From Geobacillus thermodenitrificans subsp. thermodenitrificans DSM 465 (GTDB lineage Bacteria; Bacillota; Bacilli; Bacillales; Anoxybacillaceae): DNA of 64,000 nt. Of this stretch, positions 1 through 9,177 are shown piece after piece (positions within the stretch are counted from its first letter, which is position 1; the number at the start of each line of letters is the position of its first letter). A program made the position numbers and the translations under genes. The DNA lies in contig NZ_AYKT01000007.1 in NCBI RefSeq assembly GCF_000496575.1, forward strand, positions 186,001 to 250,000, given 5' to 3'. The notes under the pieces were generated by a model. That model saw only the letters and a list, made by a program, of their open reading frames with translations, was not told the DNA's origin and did no database searches.

Positions 1-312
1 TTAGGTTATCAATCTTATGATTACGCAGTAGATAATCAGTACATTGCCTTTTACGAACAAATCGGGATGATTGGCTGTCTATTACTGATATTATTAGCTA
101 TGATTATTGTTAAGAATATATTAATAAATAACCAAGTGTATTTAAAGTTTTCGTTAGTTATCCTTCCTTTATTTGTTGGAACGCTCATTTCTTGTTATTT
201 TACTAATGTATTGGAAATATATCCGTTTAATGTTATTTTTTGGGTTATGATAGGTTATGGTATGGGAAATTACCCTATAATCCATGATGATGTAAAAGGA
301 GAATATAAATAA
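1..312 (+). CDS. O-antigen polymerase/ligase (Wzy-like), C-terminal part
   Basis: The reading frame is open from base 1, so only the last 103 residues are present and the start lies outside the window. The visible part begins with a soluble stretch containing DNQYIAFYEQIG, which resembles the last periplasmic-type loop of Wzy/WaaL family proteins. It is followed by three hydrophobic segments (about residues 23-38, 48-65 and 73-88 of the fragment) and a short polar tail. Wzy-type proteins join lipid-linked repeat units into longer surface polysaccharide, and two glycosyltransferase genes downstream fit that setting. The DNA is AT-rich, as usual for variable polysaccharide loci. Family assignment is from topology and the loop motif only. 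Confidence 0.55.
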   Translation, partial: LGYQSYDYAVDNQYIAFYEQIGMIGCLLLILLAMIIVKNILINNQVYLKFSLVILPLFVGTLISCYFTNVLEIYPFNVIFWVMIGYGMGNYPIIHDDVKGEYK

Positions 313-647
313 AAGGGACTTGAGCTTGAACGTGTTGCAAAGTAGACTATGCATAAGTAAACATAAAAGTTTATTTACTAAGCCGAATTATCAAGGGATG
401 GACGTGATCATGATTTTCAATTTAATTTTTGAGTATACCTTTGTTTTTGATTTCTTTTAGAGACTTTATCTAGATATATTTATTTCCTGTATTTTTCAAA
501 AAACACTTATACGATGGCCCTAACACCGATTCTCACAAAATTCCTGGTTTTATTGAATAAACCATACTTTTTATTTTGAGTATATTTATGTTTGAAACAC
601 ATGTTTTGCAATGTTTAATGATAAATTAAAATTTCTTGAGGGTAAGA
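313..647. other. AT-rich gap without a recognisable gene
   Basis: These 335 bases separate the polymerase fragment from the first glycosyltransferase. They are strongly AT-rich, with short runs of T and stop codons in all frames I followed. No clear terminator hairpin or tRNA is visible. The stretch may be a gene-loss scar inside the polysaccharide locus, and it probably carries the promoter of the next gene, but I cannot place one with confidence. Confidence 0.4.
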
Positions 648-650
648 ATG

Positions 651-1739
651 ATGAAAATGATAGTTATTAATGGTCGATTTCTAACTCAACGTATTACCGG
701 TGTTCAAAGATTTGCATTAGAATTTGTTAAATCATTAGATAAATTAGTTGAGGTAGATGATATTGGTTTAAAGCTTCAGTTTGTCATTATGGCGCCAAGA
801 GATATAATAACCGATATAAAATTAAATAATATCGAAGTTATCCCTGTTGGTAAGTTGAAGGGACATTTATGGGAGCAACTTGAGCTCCCTTTTTATTCTA
901 GAGGGGGATTATTAGTTAATCTGTGCAATACAGGACCTTTGTTAAAAGGTAAACAAATTGTCACGATTCACGATGCAGCTGTTTACTCAAAACCTGAGGG
1001 ATTCACTAAAATGTTTGTTTATTGGTATAAATTCCTTTTTCGAGCTTTATCCATTATTGCTCATAAGATCGTAACTGTGTCTGAATTCTCGAAAAGGGAG
1101 TTGGCTCACTATTGTTGTATTAAGCGAAATAAGATTAGAGTTGTTTCCGAAGGATGGCAACATATTCAGCAAATAGATGCAGATTTAGATGTTTTTCAAA
1201 AACACAATATAAGTCCTAAACAATACATTTTAGCAGTGAGTAGTTTGAATCCGAATAAAAATTTTCAAGGCATAGTAAAGGCAATTGAGTGCTTAGGAGA
1301 TGTTGAGACAAATATTATTATTGCAGGAGGAACAAATCCTAAAGTCTTTAGTTCTTCTAACGGTTCATTACCTAATAACGTGAAGTATATCGGCTATGTG
1401 ACTGATGAGGAGTTAAAAGCTCTTTATGAGGGGGCAATGGGGTTTATCTATCCTTCATTTTATGAAGGTTTCGGCCTCCCTCCTCTAGAGGCCATGGCTT
1501 GCGGCTGTCCAGTCATTGTTTCAAACGCAGCATCTTTGCCAGAAGTTTGTGGGGATGCTGCATTATACGTTGATCCATATAGCCCAGAGGATATTGCTGA
1601 AAAAATCAAGCTGCTATTGTCTGATGATAAATTAAGAGAGGAATTACGTAGAAAAGGATTGGAAAGAGCGAAGATGTTTTCATGGAAAAAATGTGCGAAG
1701 GAAATGCTCAAAGTGACTGAGGAGGTGCTAGCAAAGTGA
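651..1739 (+). CDS. GT4 family glycosyltransferase
   Basis: A retaining GT-B glycosyltransferase of about 362 residues, expected to add a sugar from a nucleotide donor to a lipid-linked polysaccharide intermediate at the inner face of the membrane. The N-terminal Rossmann half begins VINGRFLTQRITGVQRFA. The C-terminal half has the GT4 donor-site pattern EGFGLPPLEAMACG (E-x7-E) followed by PVIVSN. The frame is open from a TTG at 636, but the Shine-Dalgarno GAGGG at 638-642 lies inside that extension and points to ATG 651 (or 648). Its stop overlaps the next gene start. Given the GDP-mannose gene two places downstream, a mannosyl donor is plausible but not shown. Codon use is AT-rich compared with later genes. 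Confidence 0.85.
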   Translation: MKMIVINGRFLTQRITGVQRFALEFVKSLDKLVEVDDIGLKLQFVIMAPRDIITDIKLNNIEVIPVGKLKGHLWEQLELPFYSRGGLLVNLCNTGPLLKGKQIVTIHDAAVYSKPEGFTKMFVYWYKFLFRALSIIAHKIVTVSEFSKRELAHYCCIKRNKIRVVSEGWQHIQQIDADLDVFQKHNISPKQYILAVSSLNPNKNFQGIVKAIECLGDVETNIIIAGGTNPKVFSSSNGSLPNNVKYIGYVTDEELKALYEGAMGFIYPSFYEGFGLPPLEAMACGCPVIVSNAASLPEVCGDAALYVDPYSPEDIAEKIKLLLSDDKLREELRRKGLERAKMFSWKKCAKEMLKVTEEVLAK

Positions 1740-2869
1740 AAGTCGCCATTATCCACGACTGGCTAGTCACCTATGCAGGCGCTGAAAAGGTATTGGAACA
1801 GTTGCTGAAGATTTACCCGGATGCCGATTTGTTTAGTCTCGTAGACTTTATGGATGAAGGGCAAAGAGGGTTTATTTTAAATAAACAGGTGACTACCTCT
1901 TTTATTCAAAAGTTGCCGTTTGCCCGGAAAAAATATCGGAGCTATCTTCCTTTTATGCCGCTGGCTATTGAGCAATTGGATGTATCACAGTACAATATCG
2001 TCATCTCAAGTTCCCATGCAGTTGCGAAGGGCATTATTACAGGCCCTGACCAACTGCATATTTCTTATGTTCATTCTCCAATTCGCTATGCCTGGGATTT
2101 ACAACATCAATATTTGAAAGAAGCAGGGCTGGAACGAGGAATAAAAGGTTGGATGGCGAAGACCATCCTTCATTACATAAGAAATTGGGATTACCGCACA
2201 GCAAACGGTGTTGATTATTTTGTTGCGAACTCAAAGTTTATCGCTCGGAGAATTTGGAAAGTGTATCGGAGGGAAGCGGATGTCATCTACCCACCAGTAG
2301 ATGTGTCTGCTTTTTCTTTTCATGATAAAAAAGAAGATTTTTATCTTACGGCATCCCGGATGGTGCCGTATAAGAAGATCGATTTAATTGTCGAAGCCTT
2401 CTCACAAATGCCGGATAAAAAGCTTGTTGTAATCGGTGATGGCCCTGATTTTCAAAAAGTTAAGGCAAAAGCTGGTTCTAATGTTGAGTTGCTTGGATAC
2501 CAACCTTTTGAGGTGTTACGAGACTATATGCAACGGGCCAAAGCGTTTGTTTTTGCCGCAGAGGAGGATTTCGGGATTACGCCTGTTGAGGCACAGGCTT
2601 GCGGGACTCCGGTAATCGCTTATGGCAAAGGTGGAGCGTTAGAAACGGTTCGGGGATACGAGCAAGTTGAGAAGCCGACGGGTTTATTTTTTGAGGAACA
2701 GAATGTGTCATCGTTAGTACAGTCGATCGAGTTATTCGAGAAGATTTCAGGGGATATTCACTATCGAGAGTGTCGTGAAAATGCATTGCGTTTTTCACCG
2801 GAAAGATTTAGAAAAGAGTTTGAAGACTATGTAAATAGCAAACTTGAAAATATGCAGATAAAAAATTAG
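1736..2869 (+). CDS. GT4 family glycosyltransferase (mannosyltransferase-like)
   Basis: A GT-B glycosyltransferase of 377 residues starting at GTG 1736, four bases inside the previous gene and therefore translationally coupled. The N-terminus IIHDWLVTYAGAEKVLEQL is typical of the WbaZ/WbdB-like GT4 subgroup, many of whose members use GDP-mannose. The C-terminal half has DFGITPVEAQACGTPVIAYG, the E-x7-E donor-binding motif. It should act at the cytoplasmic membrane in surface polysaccharide assembly. Ten bases downstream begins a GDP-mannose synthesis gene, which supports a mannosyl donor by context. The acceptor sugar cannot be read from the sequence. Confidence 0.85.
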   Translation: MKVAIIHDWLVTYAGAEKVLEQLLKIYPDADLFSLVDFMDEGQRGFILNKQVTTSFIQKLPFARKKYRSYLPFMPLAIEQLDVSQYNIVISSSHAVAKGIITGPDQLHISYVHSPIRYAWDLQHQYLKEAGLERGIKGWMAKTILHYIRNWDYRTANGVDYFVANSKFIARRIWKVYRREADVIYPPVDVSAFSFHDKKEDFYLTASRMVPYKKIDLIVEAFSQMPDKKLVVIGDGPDFQKVKAKAGSNVELLGYQPFEVLRDYMQRAKAFVFAAEEDFGITPVEAQACGTPVIAYGKGGALETVRGYEQVEKPTGLFFEEQNVSSLVQSIELFEKISGDIHYRECRENALRFSPERFRKEFEDYVNSKLENMQIKN

Positions 2870-2879
2870 GAGGTTCCCG

Positions 2880-4253
2880 ATGAAGCTTGTATTACTCTCC
2901 GGAGGCTCAGGCAAACGCCTTTGGCCTTTATCTAACGATGCTCGTTCAAAGCAATTTTTAAAGGTATTAGAAGGTGAAAATGGTGAGCTGCAATCCATGG
3001 TCCAACGTGTATGGGGGCAGTTAGGAAGTGTTGGCTTGGCTGATTCCGCCGTTATTGCGACAAGCAAATCCCAAGTCGATATGATCCAAAGCCAATTGGG
3101 CCAAAGTGTTCCGATCATCATTGAACCGATGCGGCGTGATACGTTTCCGGCAATTGCGCTTGCGTCCGTTTATTTATATAGTGTAGAAGGAATTGACTTA
3201 AATGAAGTCGTTGCCGTTTTGCCTGTTGATCCTTATGTAGAGGATCGTTTTTTTGATCGAGTGAAGGATTTAGAGAAAACGGTGTTGGCCAGTGGTGCCG
3301 ATTTGGCGTTAATTGGCGTCGAGCCAACGTATCCGTCGGCGAAGTACGGTTACATTGTTCCAACTTCTCAATCTAGCTATAGCGATTATTTACGAGTCAG
3401 TCATTTTACGGAGAAACCAACTGAAGACAAAGCAGCAGAACTCATGAAACAAGGTGCACTTTGGAACTGCGGTGTGTTTGCTTTTAAGCTTGATTATCTT
3501 ATTTCCTTGCTGCAAGAAAAGGGATTTTCTGTTCAATATGATAAGTTAGTAAAGCAGTATGATCAGTTGCCGAAAATCAGCTTTGACTATGAGGTCGTGG
3601 AAAAGACAAAACATATTGTCGTGTTGCCGTATGATGGTTATTGGAAAGACCTCGGTACGTGGAATACGTTAACGGAAGAAATGGCAACCAACCAAATCGG
3701 TAAGGGGGTTGTCACTGATTCGGAAAATACCCATTTAATTAATGAACTTGATCTTCCTGTTATGGTACTAGGGGTACCTAATGCCATTGTGGCGGTAAGT
3801 CCGGACGGAGTTTTAGTAGCGGATAAAGCGAAAAGTCCAAAAATCAAGGAGCTCGTTAACGGTTTTGAGCAACGCCCGATGTATGAAGAACGGCGCTGGG
3901 GTTGGTATCGGGTGTTGGATTATACGAAATTTGAAGACGGGCGAGAAGTCTTAACAAAACGAATCGGGATCGCAGCAGGGAAAAACTTAAGTTACCAAAT
4001 GCATCGTTATCGCAGTGAAGTATGGACGATTATTCGCGGCGAAGGGGAATTTGCGCTTAACGGCGAAATTCGTCGCGTGAAACCGGGGGATGTGCTTGAA
4101 ATCCCTGTTGGGGCGAAACATGGGATCAAAGCGATCACCGATTTAGAGATTATCGAGGTGCAAACAGGAACGGAATTAATTGAGGAAGATATTGTCCGCA
4201 TCTATATGACGTGGGAAGAGGTACAAGATCATTGTCTCTCTATGAGCAAATGA
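2880..4253 (+). CDS. manC: mannose-1-phosphate guanylyltransferase / mannose-6-phosphate isomerase type II
   Basis: 457 residues, the usual length of the ManC/AlgA family. The N-terminal nucleotidyltransferase domain (about 1-270) starts with LLSGGSGKRLWPLS, the GTP-binding signature, and holds FTEKPTEDKA. The C-terminal cupin domain (about 345-455) has the isomerase-type motif GKNLSYQMHRYRSEVW and GAKHGIKA. It makes GDP-mannose from mannose-1-phosphate and GTP, and the cupin may isomerise fructose-6-phosphate and mannose-6-phosphate. It closes the glycosyltransferase operon, starting ten bases after the previous gene with an AGGAGG-type site, and ends at a strong terminator. The mutase that would supply mannose-1-phosphate is probably the gene at 4523. 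Confidence 0.9.
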   Translation: MKLVLLSGGSGKRLWPLSNDARSKQFLKVLEGENGELQSMVQRVWGQLGSVGLADSAVIATSKSQVDMIQSQLGQSVPIIIEPMRRDTFPAIALASVYLYSVEGIDLNEVVAVLPVDPYVEDRFFDRVKDLEKTVLASGADLALIGVEPTYPSAKYGYIVPTSQSSYSDYLRVSHFTEKPTEDKAAELMKQGALWNCGVFAFKLDYLISLLQEKGFSVQYDKLVKQYDQLPKISFDYEVVEKTKHIVVLPYDGYWKDLGTWNTLTEEMATNQIGKGVVTDSENTHLINELDLPVMVLGVPNAIVAVSPDGVLVADKAKSPKIKELVNGFEQRPMYEERRWGWYRVLDYTKFEDGREVLTKRIGIAAGKNLSYQMHRYRSEVWTIIRGEGEFALNGEIRRVKPGDVLEIPVGAKHGIKAITDLEIIEVQTGTELIEEDIVRIYMTWEEVQDHCLSMSK

Positions 4254-4260
4254 TGATTTG

Positions 4261-4302
4261 GCTGCTGGAGGAGTTGGTTTCTTCCAGCAGCCTCTTTTTT
4301 TG
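4261..4302 (+). terminator. Rho-independent terminator after manC
   Basis: A perfect 9-bp stem (GCTGCTGGA at 4261-4269 pairing with TCCAGCAGC at 4283-4291) is followed after two bases by a run of seven T. It starts eight bases after the manC stop and ends the polysaccharide operon. Confidence 0.9.
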
Positions 4303-4522
4303 TGTTATTGGGAGAAATGGATGGTATAAGGGATTTCCCCTTTTCTGAAGGGCATTGAAGTGCAGCGAGATTTTTGCGGATAGGCTGTGCCGAAACATTT
4401 TTGTTCATTTCGTCCTACCTCAGCAATAACAACAAAAGGGCAAAAATCGGACTGAATAGCCGTCATGTCCCATTTTCTATTGCTTCTTTTTTCGTTCGAT
4501 ACAATCAAGGAGGGGTTTCATC

Positions 4523-6280
4523 ATGACATGGCAACAAGCGTTTTCACGTTGGCTCTCGTTTCCTCATCTCGATGCAGAGCTGAGAGAGCAGTTAGTTAAT
4601 ATGCAAGGGAATGAAAAGCTGCTTGAAGACAGCTTTTACAAAAACTTAGAATTTGGCACAGGCGGGATGCGTGGGGAAATCGGTCCTGGTACGAACCGGA
4701 TGAACATTTATACGATCCGTAAGGCAGCCGAGGGGTTGGCTCGTTATATCGTGGAACAAGGTGAAGAAGCGAAAGCGCGCGGGGTTGTCATTGCTTATGA
4801 TTCCCGCCATAAGTCGCCGGAGTTTGCCTTGGAAGTGGCGAAAACGGTCGGGAAGCATGGGATTAAAGCTTACTTGTTTAAAGAGCTTCGCCCAACGCCA
4901 GAGCTGTCATTTGCTGTTCGTTATCTTGGGGCGTTTGCCGGGGTGGTCATTACTGCTAGTCATAATCCGCCGGAGTATAACGGATTTAAAGTATATGGGG
5001 AAGACGGCGGGCAAATTCCGCCAGCGACAGCCGATGTGATCATCAAATATGTCGAGGCTGTAGAAAATGAATTGATCGTGGATGTCGCCGAGGAAGATAC
5101 GCTGTTGTCGAATGGATTGCTTACTTATATCGGTGAGGAAATGGATGAGGCGTATATCAAGCAGTTAAAAACGATTCAATTAAATCCACAGCTTATCAGC
5201 CAAGTCGCGAAAGAGTTAAAAATCGTGTTTTCCCCGCTCCATGGCACGGCCAACAAGCTTGTTGGCGCGGGATTAAAGGCATTTGGATTTGAAAATGTGA
5301 CGGTTGTGAAGGAACAAGAACACCCGGATCCGAATTTTTCGACTGTGGCTTCTCCAAACCCGGAAGAACACGCCGCCTTTGCGCTGGCGATCGAATACGG
5401 AAAAACCATCGACGCCGATGTCTTAATGGCAACCGATCCGGACGCGGATCGTCTCGGTGTTGCGGTGAAGGATACAGATGGCGAGTATGTCGTTTTGACG
5501 GGCAACCAAATGGGAGCGCTGATGCTCGACTATTTGCTGTCACAAAAGCAGGCAAAAGGCTTATTGCCGCCAAACGGCGCTGTGGTGAAAACGATTGTAA
5601 CGTCGGAAATCGGCCGGGCGATTGCGGCACATTACGGATTAACGACGATGGACACGTTAACTGGGTTTAAGTTTATCGGGGAAAAGATTGGCGAGTTTGA
5701 GCGAACGAAGGAATATACGTTCCAGTTCGGTTATGAGGAAAGCTACGGCTATTTGATCGGTGATTTTGTCCGTGATAAGGATGCGGTGCAGGCGGCCATC
5801 TTTGCGGCAGAAGTGGCAGCATACTACAAAGCGCAAGGGAAAACATTGTATGAAGGTCTGCTCGAGATTTTTGCGAAGTACGGGTACTATCGGGAGTCGT
5901 TGCGCTCGCTGACGTTAAAAGGAAAAGACGGCCAGGAGCAAATCGCCCGCCTATTAGCGGCCTTCCGCAACGAACCGCCGACAGAGGTCAACGGCGTGGT
6001 CGTCGTAGCCGTGGAAGATTATTTAACTAGCAAACGAACCGTGGTGGCAACAGGAGAAGAGGAGCCAATTGATTTACCGCGTTCAAACGTGTTGAAGTAT
6101 CATTTAGAAAACGGTTCATGGTTTTGTCTGCGCCCATCGGGAACGGAGCCAAAAGCGAAGTTTTACTTCGGCGTAAAAGGCGCTTCGTTGGCGGAAAGCA
6201 AACGACTATTAACAGAGTTGGAACAGAGCATTATGGACAAAGTGGCACAAATCATTGAGAATGCGAGGGAGTGTTTATGA
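4523..6280 (+). CDS. pgcA: alpha-phosphoglucomutase / phosphomannomutase
   Basis: 585 residues, the length of Bacillus PgcA. It interconverts hexose-6-phosphate and hexose-1-phosphate, feeding UDP-glucose and, through its phosphomannomutase activity, GDP-mannose. Visible family motifs are [11 protein letters not shown] near the start, the phosphoserine loop [15 protein letters not shown], the metal-binding loop DPDADRLG, the sugar-specificity loop with GYEES, and the phosphate-binding [13 protein letters not shown] near the end. A strong AAGGAGGGG site precedes ATG 4523. The gene is separated from manC by a terminator, so it has its own promoter, and it overlaps the next gene by four bases. 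Confidence 0.92.
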   Translation: MTWQQAFSRWLSFPHLDAELREQLVNMQGNEKLLEDSFYKNLEFGTGGMRGEIGPGTNRMNIYTIRKAAEGLARYIVEQGEEAKARGVVIAYDSRHKSPEFALEVAKTVGKHGIKAYLFKELRPTPELSFAVRYLGAFAGVVITASHNPPEYNGFKVYGEDGGQIPPATADVIIKYVEAVENELIVDVAEEDTLLSNGLLTYIGEEMDEAYIKQLKTIQLNPQLISQVAKELKIVFSPLHGTANKLVGAGLKAFGFENVTVVKEQEHPDPNFSTVASPNPEEHAAFALAIEYGKTIDADVLMATDPDADRLGVAVKDTDGEYVVLTGNQMGALMLDYLLSQKQAKGLLPPNGAVVKTIVTSEIGRAIAAHYGLTTMDTLTGFKFIGEKIGEFERTKEYTFQFGYEESYGYLIGDFVRDKDAVQAAIFAAEVAAYYKAQGKTLYEGLLEIFAKYGYYRESLRSLTLKGKDGQEQIARLLAAFRNEPPTEVNGVVVVAVEDYLTSKRTVVATGEEEPIDLPRSNVLKYHLENGSWFCLRPSGTEPKAKFYFGVKGASLAESKRLLTELEQSIMDKVAQIIENARECL

Positions 6281-7245
6281 TTCTTGTCGTTGGCGGTGCC
6301 GGTTATATCGGCAGCCATGTGGTGAAAGAGTTAGTGGAAAAAGAACAAGTTATCGTACTGGATAACTTATCGACTGGTCATCGGAATCTCGTTGATGACC
6401 GGGCTGTGTTCGTGCAAGGGGATTTAGGGAACAAGGCTGATCTGAAATCCATTTTTGAAACGTATCCGATTCAAGCGGTTATGCATTTTGCGGCGAACAG
6501 CTTAGTGGGTGAGTCGGTCAAGAATCCGATGAAATATTATCAAAACAACGTCGCTGCGACATTGACGCTGCTAGAGACGATAGTGGACTATGGGGTGAAA
6601 CATTTCATTTTTTCCTCAACAGCGGCTACATACGGCATTCCGAATGTGGAGCTAATTACCGAAGACTGTCCGACGAATCCGATCAACCCTTACGGCCGTT
6701 CGAAGCTCATGGTCGAGCAAATGCTTGCGGATTTTGCGGTGGCGTACGGGTTGAACTATGTCGTCCTCCGCTACTTCAATGCCGCAGGGGCGCATGAGTC
6801 AGGGGAAATTGGTGAGGATCACAACCCAGAAACGCACTTAATCCCGCTCATCCTGCAGCACTTATTAGGCCAACGCGAGAAAATCGCGGTCTTTGGTACC
6901 GATTATGACACTCCAGACGGGACGTGCATTCGCGATTATATCCATGTGACTGATCTCGCCAAAGCGCATATTTTGGCGCTTGAGGCGCTGCTTACGGGGA
7001 AAAAGAAGACCGCCGTGTACAACCTCGGCAACGGTTTAGGCTATTCAGTTAAAGAAGTAATCGAAACGTGTGAAAAAGTCACCGGCCGCAAAGCGGTCAT
7101 TGAATATACCGACCGTCGCCCAGGCGATCCCGCACGCCTCGTCGCCTCATCACAAAAAATTGAGGAAGAACTCGGCTGGAAGGCGGAGTATTCGTTGGAA
7201 CAAATTATTGAGAGCGCATGGAGATGGCATCGTCAACATAGTTAG
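6277..7245 (+). CDS. galE: UDP-glucose 4-epimerase
   Basis: 322 residues; an NAD-dependent short-chain dehydrogenase that interconverts UDP-glucose and UDP-galactose for cell-surface glycans. It has the nucleotide-binding [14 protein letters not shown] at the N-terminus, LDNLSTGH, the catalytic SST...YGRSK pattern, and [11 protein letters not shown] near the C-terminus. An in-frame GTG at 6271 is possible, but CGAGGGA at 6264-6270 is well spaced for ATG 6277, which overlaps the pgcA stop as ATGA. pgcA and galE therefore form a coupled pair supplying sugar nucleotides. Confidence 0.92.
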   Translation: MILVVGGAGYIGSHVVKELVEKEQVIVLDNLSTGHRNLVDDRAVFVQGDLGNKADLKSIFETYPIQAVMHFAANSLVGESVKNPMKYYQNNVAATLTLLETIVDYGVKHFIFSSTAATYGIPNVELITEDCPTNPINPYGRSKLMVEQMLADFAVAYGLNYVVLRYFNAAGAHESGEIGEDHNPETHLIPLILQHLLGQREKIAVFGTDYDTPDGTCIRDYIHVTDLAKAHILALEALLTGKKKTAVYNLGNGLGYSVKEVIETCEKVTGRKAVIEYTDRRPGDPARLVASSQKIEEELGWKAEYSLEQIIESAWRWHRQHS

Positions 7246-7256
7246 GTAAATATGAA

Positions 7257-7297
7257 GGCCTTCTACTGGACAAACGTCTGTAGAAGGCCATTGTTTT
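7257..7297 (+). terminator. Rho-independent terminator after galE
   Basis: A perfect 10-bp stem (GGCCTTCTAC at 7257-7266 with GTAGAAGGCC at 7280-7289) is followed by ATTGTTTTT. It lies between two convergent units and could also slow the opposing operon. Confidence 0.85.
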
Positions 7298-7362
7298 TAT
7301 AGCCGCTTAAAGTTTCTCCAACTCGCCATAATGGAAGTTTCAGAGTCGTCGCTTGGATATAT

Positions 7363-8196
7363 CTATTCTTTGAGAGCTCCTTGCGTCATACCCTCGACAA
7401 TGTACTTTTGGGCAAAAGCGAATAAAATTAGTGTTGGAATAACAGAAAGGACAGTAGCGGCTGACATGGCCCCCCAGTCGATATCGAATTTGGTAATGAA
7501 TGAATTCATAGCAACTGGTATAGTTTTTGCGCTCTCTTTATCGATAAACATTACCGCTAAAAAAAGTTCATTCCAACACTGGACAAATGCAAAAATGAAC
7601 GTGGCGGCAATGCCAGGAAGCATAACGGGAACGACGACTTTCAGCAAGGCACCTATTCGTGAGCATCCATCAATCATAGCTGCTTCTTCTAGGCTAGGGG
7701 GAATTCGTTCAAAAAAACTCTTCATGATGATGGTGCAAAATGGGATCATCATGACGGTATAAATCAATATGAGCGAAGGCAATCGGTTTAATAGCTGTAG
7801 TTTTGACATTAATAAATATAAAGGGGCAAGTGCGATAAAGAGAGGGATCATCTGTGTCACAAAAAAAGCAAAGATAATTTGATGTTTCCCTCTAAACCGA
7901 AATCGAGCAAGTACATAACCGCTTAACATAGCAATCATTAATGAAAAAAGCCCGGAGACTGTAGAAACGAGTAAACTATTGAAAATATAAACATCAAAGT
8001 TCGAAATTTCAAAAATGTTGACGTAGTTCTCCAAAGTCAAATGCTTAGGCCAGTATTGCAGTGGGACGGTGAACATGTCTTTCCGAGGCTTTAAAGAAGT
8101 GATCAATATCCAGTACAACGGGAAAACGGTAAAGATGAGAAACATACCGAGGAAAATGACTTTTGTTAATGCCCACCAGTTTACACGTCTAATCAT
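7363..8196 (-). CDS. carbohydrate ABC transporter permease (CUT1, MalG-type)
   Basis: 277 residues with six predicted membrane segments, one of two inner-membrane channel subunits of a sugar importer. The EAA loop is visible as EEAAMIDGCSRIGALLKVVVP, which docks to the ATPase. The C-terminus VEGMTQGALKE is typical of MalG-type subunits. It starts directly after the stop of the partner permease, and its ribosome site lies inside that gene. No ATP-binding subunit is encoded here, so it likely shares a general MsmX-type ATPase located elsewhere, as is usual for CUT1 systems of Bacillaceae. Confidence 0.88.
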   Translation of the reverse strand: MIRRVNWWALTKVIFLGMFLIFTVFPLYWILITSLKPRKDMFTVPLQYWPKHLTLENYVNIFEISNFDVYIFNSLLVSTVSGLFSLMIAMLSGYVLARFRFRGKHQIIFAFFVTQMIPLFIALAPLYLLMSKLQLLNRLPSLILIYTVMMIPFCTIIMKSFFERIPPSLEEAAMIDGCSRIGALLKVVVPVMLPGIAATFIFAFVQCWNELFLAVMFIDKESAKTIPVAMNSFITKFDIDWGAMSAATVLSVIPTLILFAFAQKYIVEGMTQGALKE

Positions 8197-9120
8197 TTAA
8201 AAGTCCCCCACTTTATTGAACTTTGTTGCTAGTAGATAGAAAATGGAAAAAAATGAAAGAAGAATCATGATAATGACGCCAATGGCTGAAGCCTGACCAT
8301 AATCTTGATCGTAAATGATTTTTTCGAGCATATACGTAGATAGGATATGGGTAGAGCCAGCGGGTCCCCCGTTCGTCATGGCATAGATAATATCAGGAAA
8401 GTTTAAAATCCAGATCACACGTAATAAAGTGGTGGCGATAATGGTCGGCATAATATAAGGAATAGTAATGTGAAACAACTGTTGTATATTATTTGCCCCA
8501 TCCATTTTTGCGGCCTCGTATAGTTCTTCAGGAATCGATTGAAGTGCAGCTAGGAGCATAATTCCGAAGAAAGTGACACCATACCAAATGTTTGCCATAA
8601 TAACGGACGCCATAGCCCACTTCGGGTCGGCAAGGAAGGGGATTGGTGTATCAAAAAGGTTCATCTTTAGTAGAAGATCATTAATTACCCCACCTTGTCC
8701 GTTAAACATCCAACGCCAAATTAAACCGATTAAAAATCCCGACATGGCCCAAGGAAAAAAGACAAACGCTTGATAAATCCCTCTTCCGCGAAATTTCTTC
8801 CGCATCATTAAAGCAAGTACAAAACCGATCATAAACTGAAAAATAAGCGAAAAGAATACCCAATAAAAACTGTTGATAAGAGCCTGTTTAAAATCAGGAT
8901 TCACAATAACACTTTTAAAATTTTGCAAACCAATAAATCGGATATTTGTTAAATCAAATAAAGAGTAATTTTGAAATGCCATGATCATACCTTTACATAA
9001 TGGATAATAAATAAAGATGGAAACTAGCAGGAGCGCTGGCAGTAAACAAAGCAAAATGAACATTCCATGTTTCGAAATGTTGAAAATGGGTTGTGGCGTT
9101 GGTTTTGTTTCCATTTTCAT
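8197..9120 (-). CDS. carbohydrate ABC transporter permease (CUT1, MalF-type)
   Basis: 307 residues when started at the ATG at 9120, which follows a GGGGGGAAG ribosome site at ideal spacing. The frame continues 17 codons upstream, but that extension contains the ribosome site. Six membrane segments are expected; the first is GMFILLCLLPALLLVSIFIY. The EAA loop reads EELYEAAKMDGANNIQQLFHI, and the motif TNGGPAGSTHILSTYM is typical of MalF-type subunits. It pairs with the downstream MalG-type permease and the upstream binding protein. Confidence 0.88.
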   Translation of the reverse strand: MKMETKPTPQPIFNISKHGMFILLCLLPALLLVSIFIYYPLCKGMIMAFQNYSLFDLTNIRFIGLQNFKSVIVNPDFKQALINSFYWVFFSLIFQFMIGFVLALMMRKKFRGRGIYQAFVFFPWAMSGFLIGLIWRWMFNGQGGVINDLLLKMNLFDTPIPFLADPKWAMASVIMANIWYGVTFFGIMLLAALQSIPEELYEAAKMDGANNIQQLFHITIPYIMPTIIATTLLRVIWILNFPDIIYAMTNGGPAGSTHILSTYMLEKIIYDQDYGQASAIGVIIMILLSFFSIFYLLATKFNKVGDF

Positions 9121-9177
9121 GTTTTCTTCCCCCCTATTAAAAAGAGAGGAGAACAGCATAGCTGTCTCCAATCTTCG

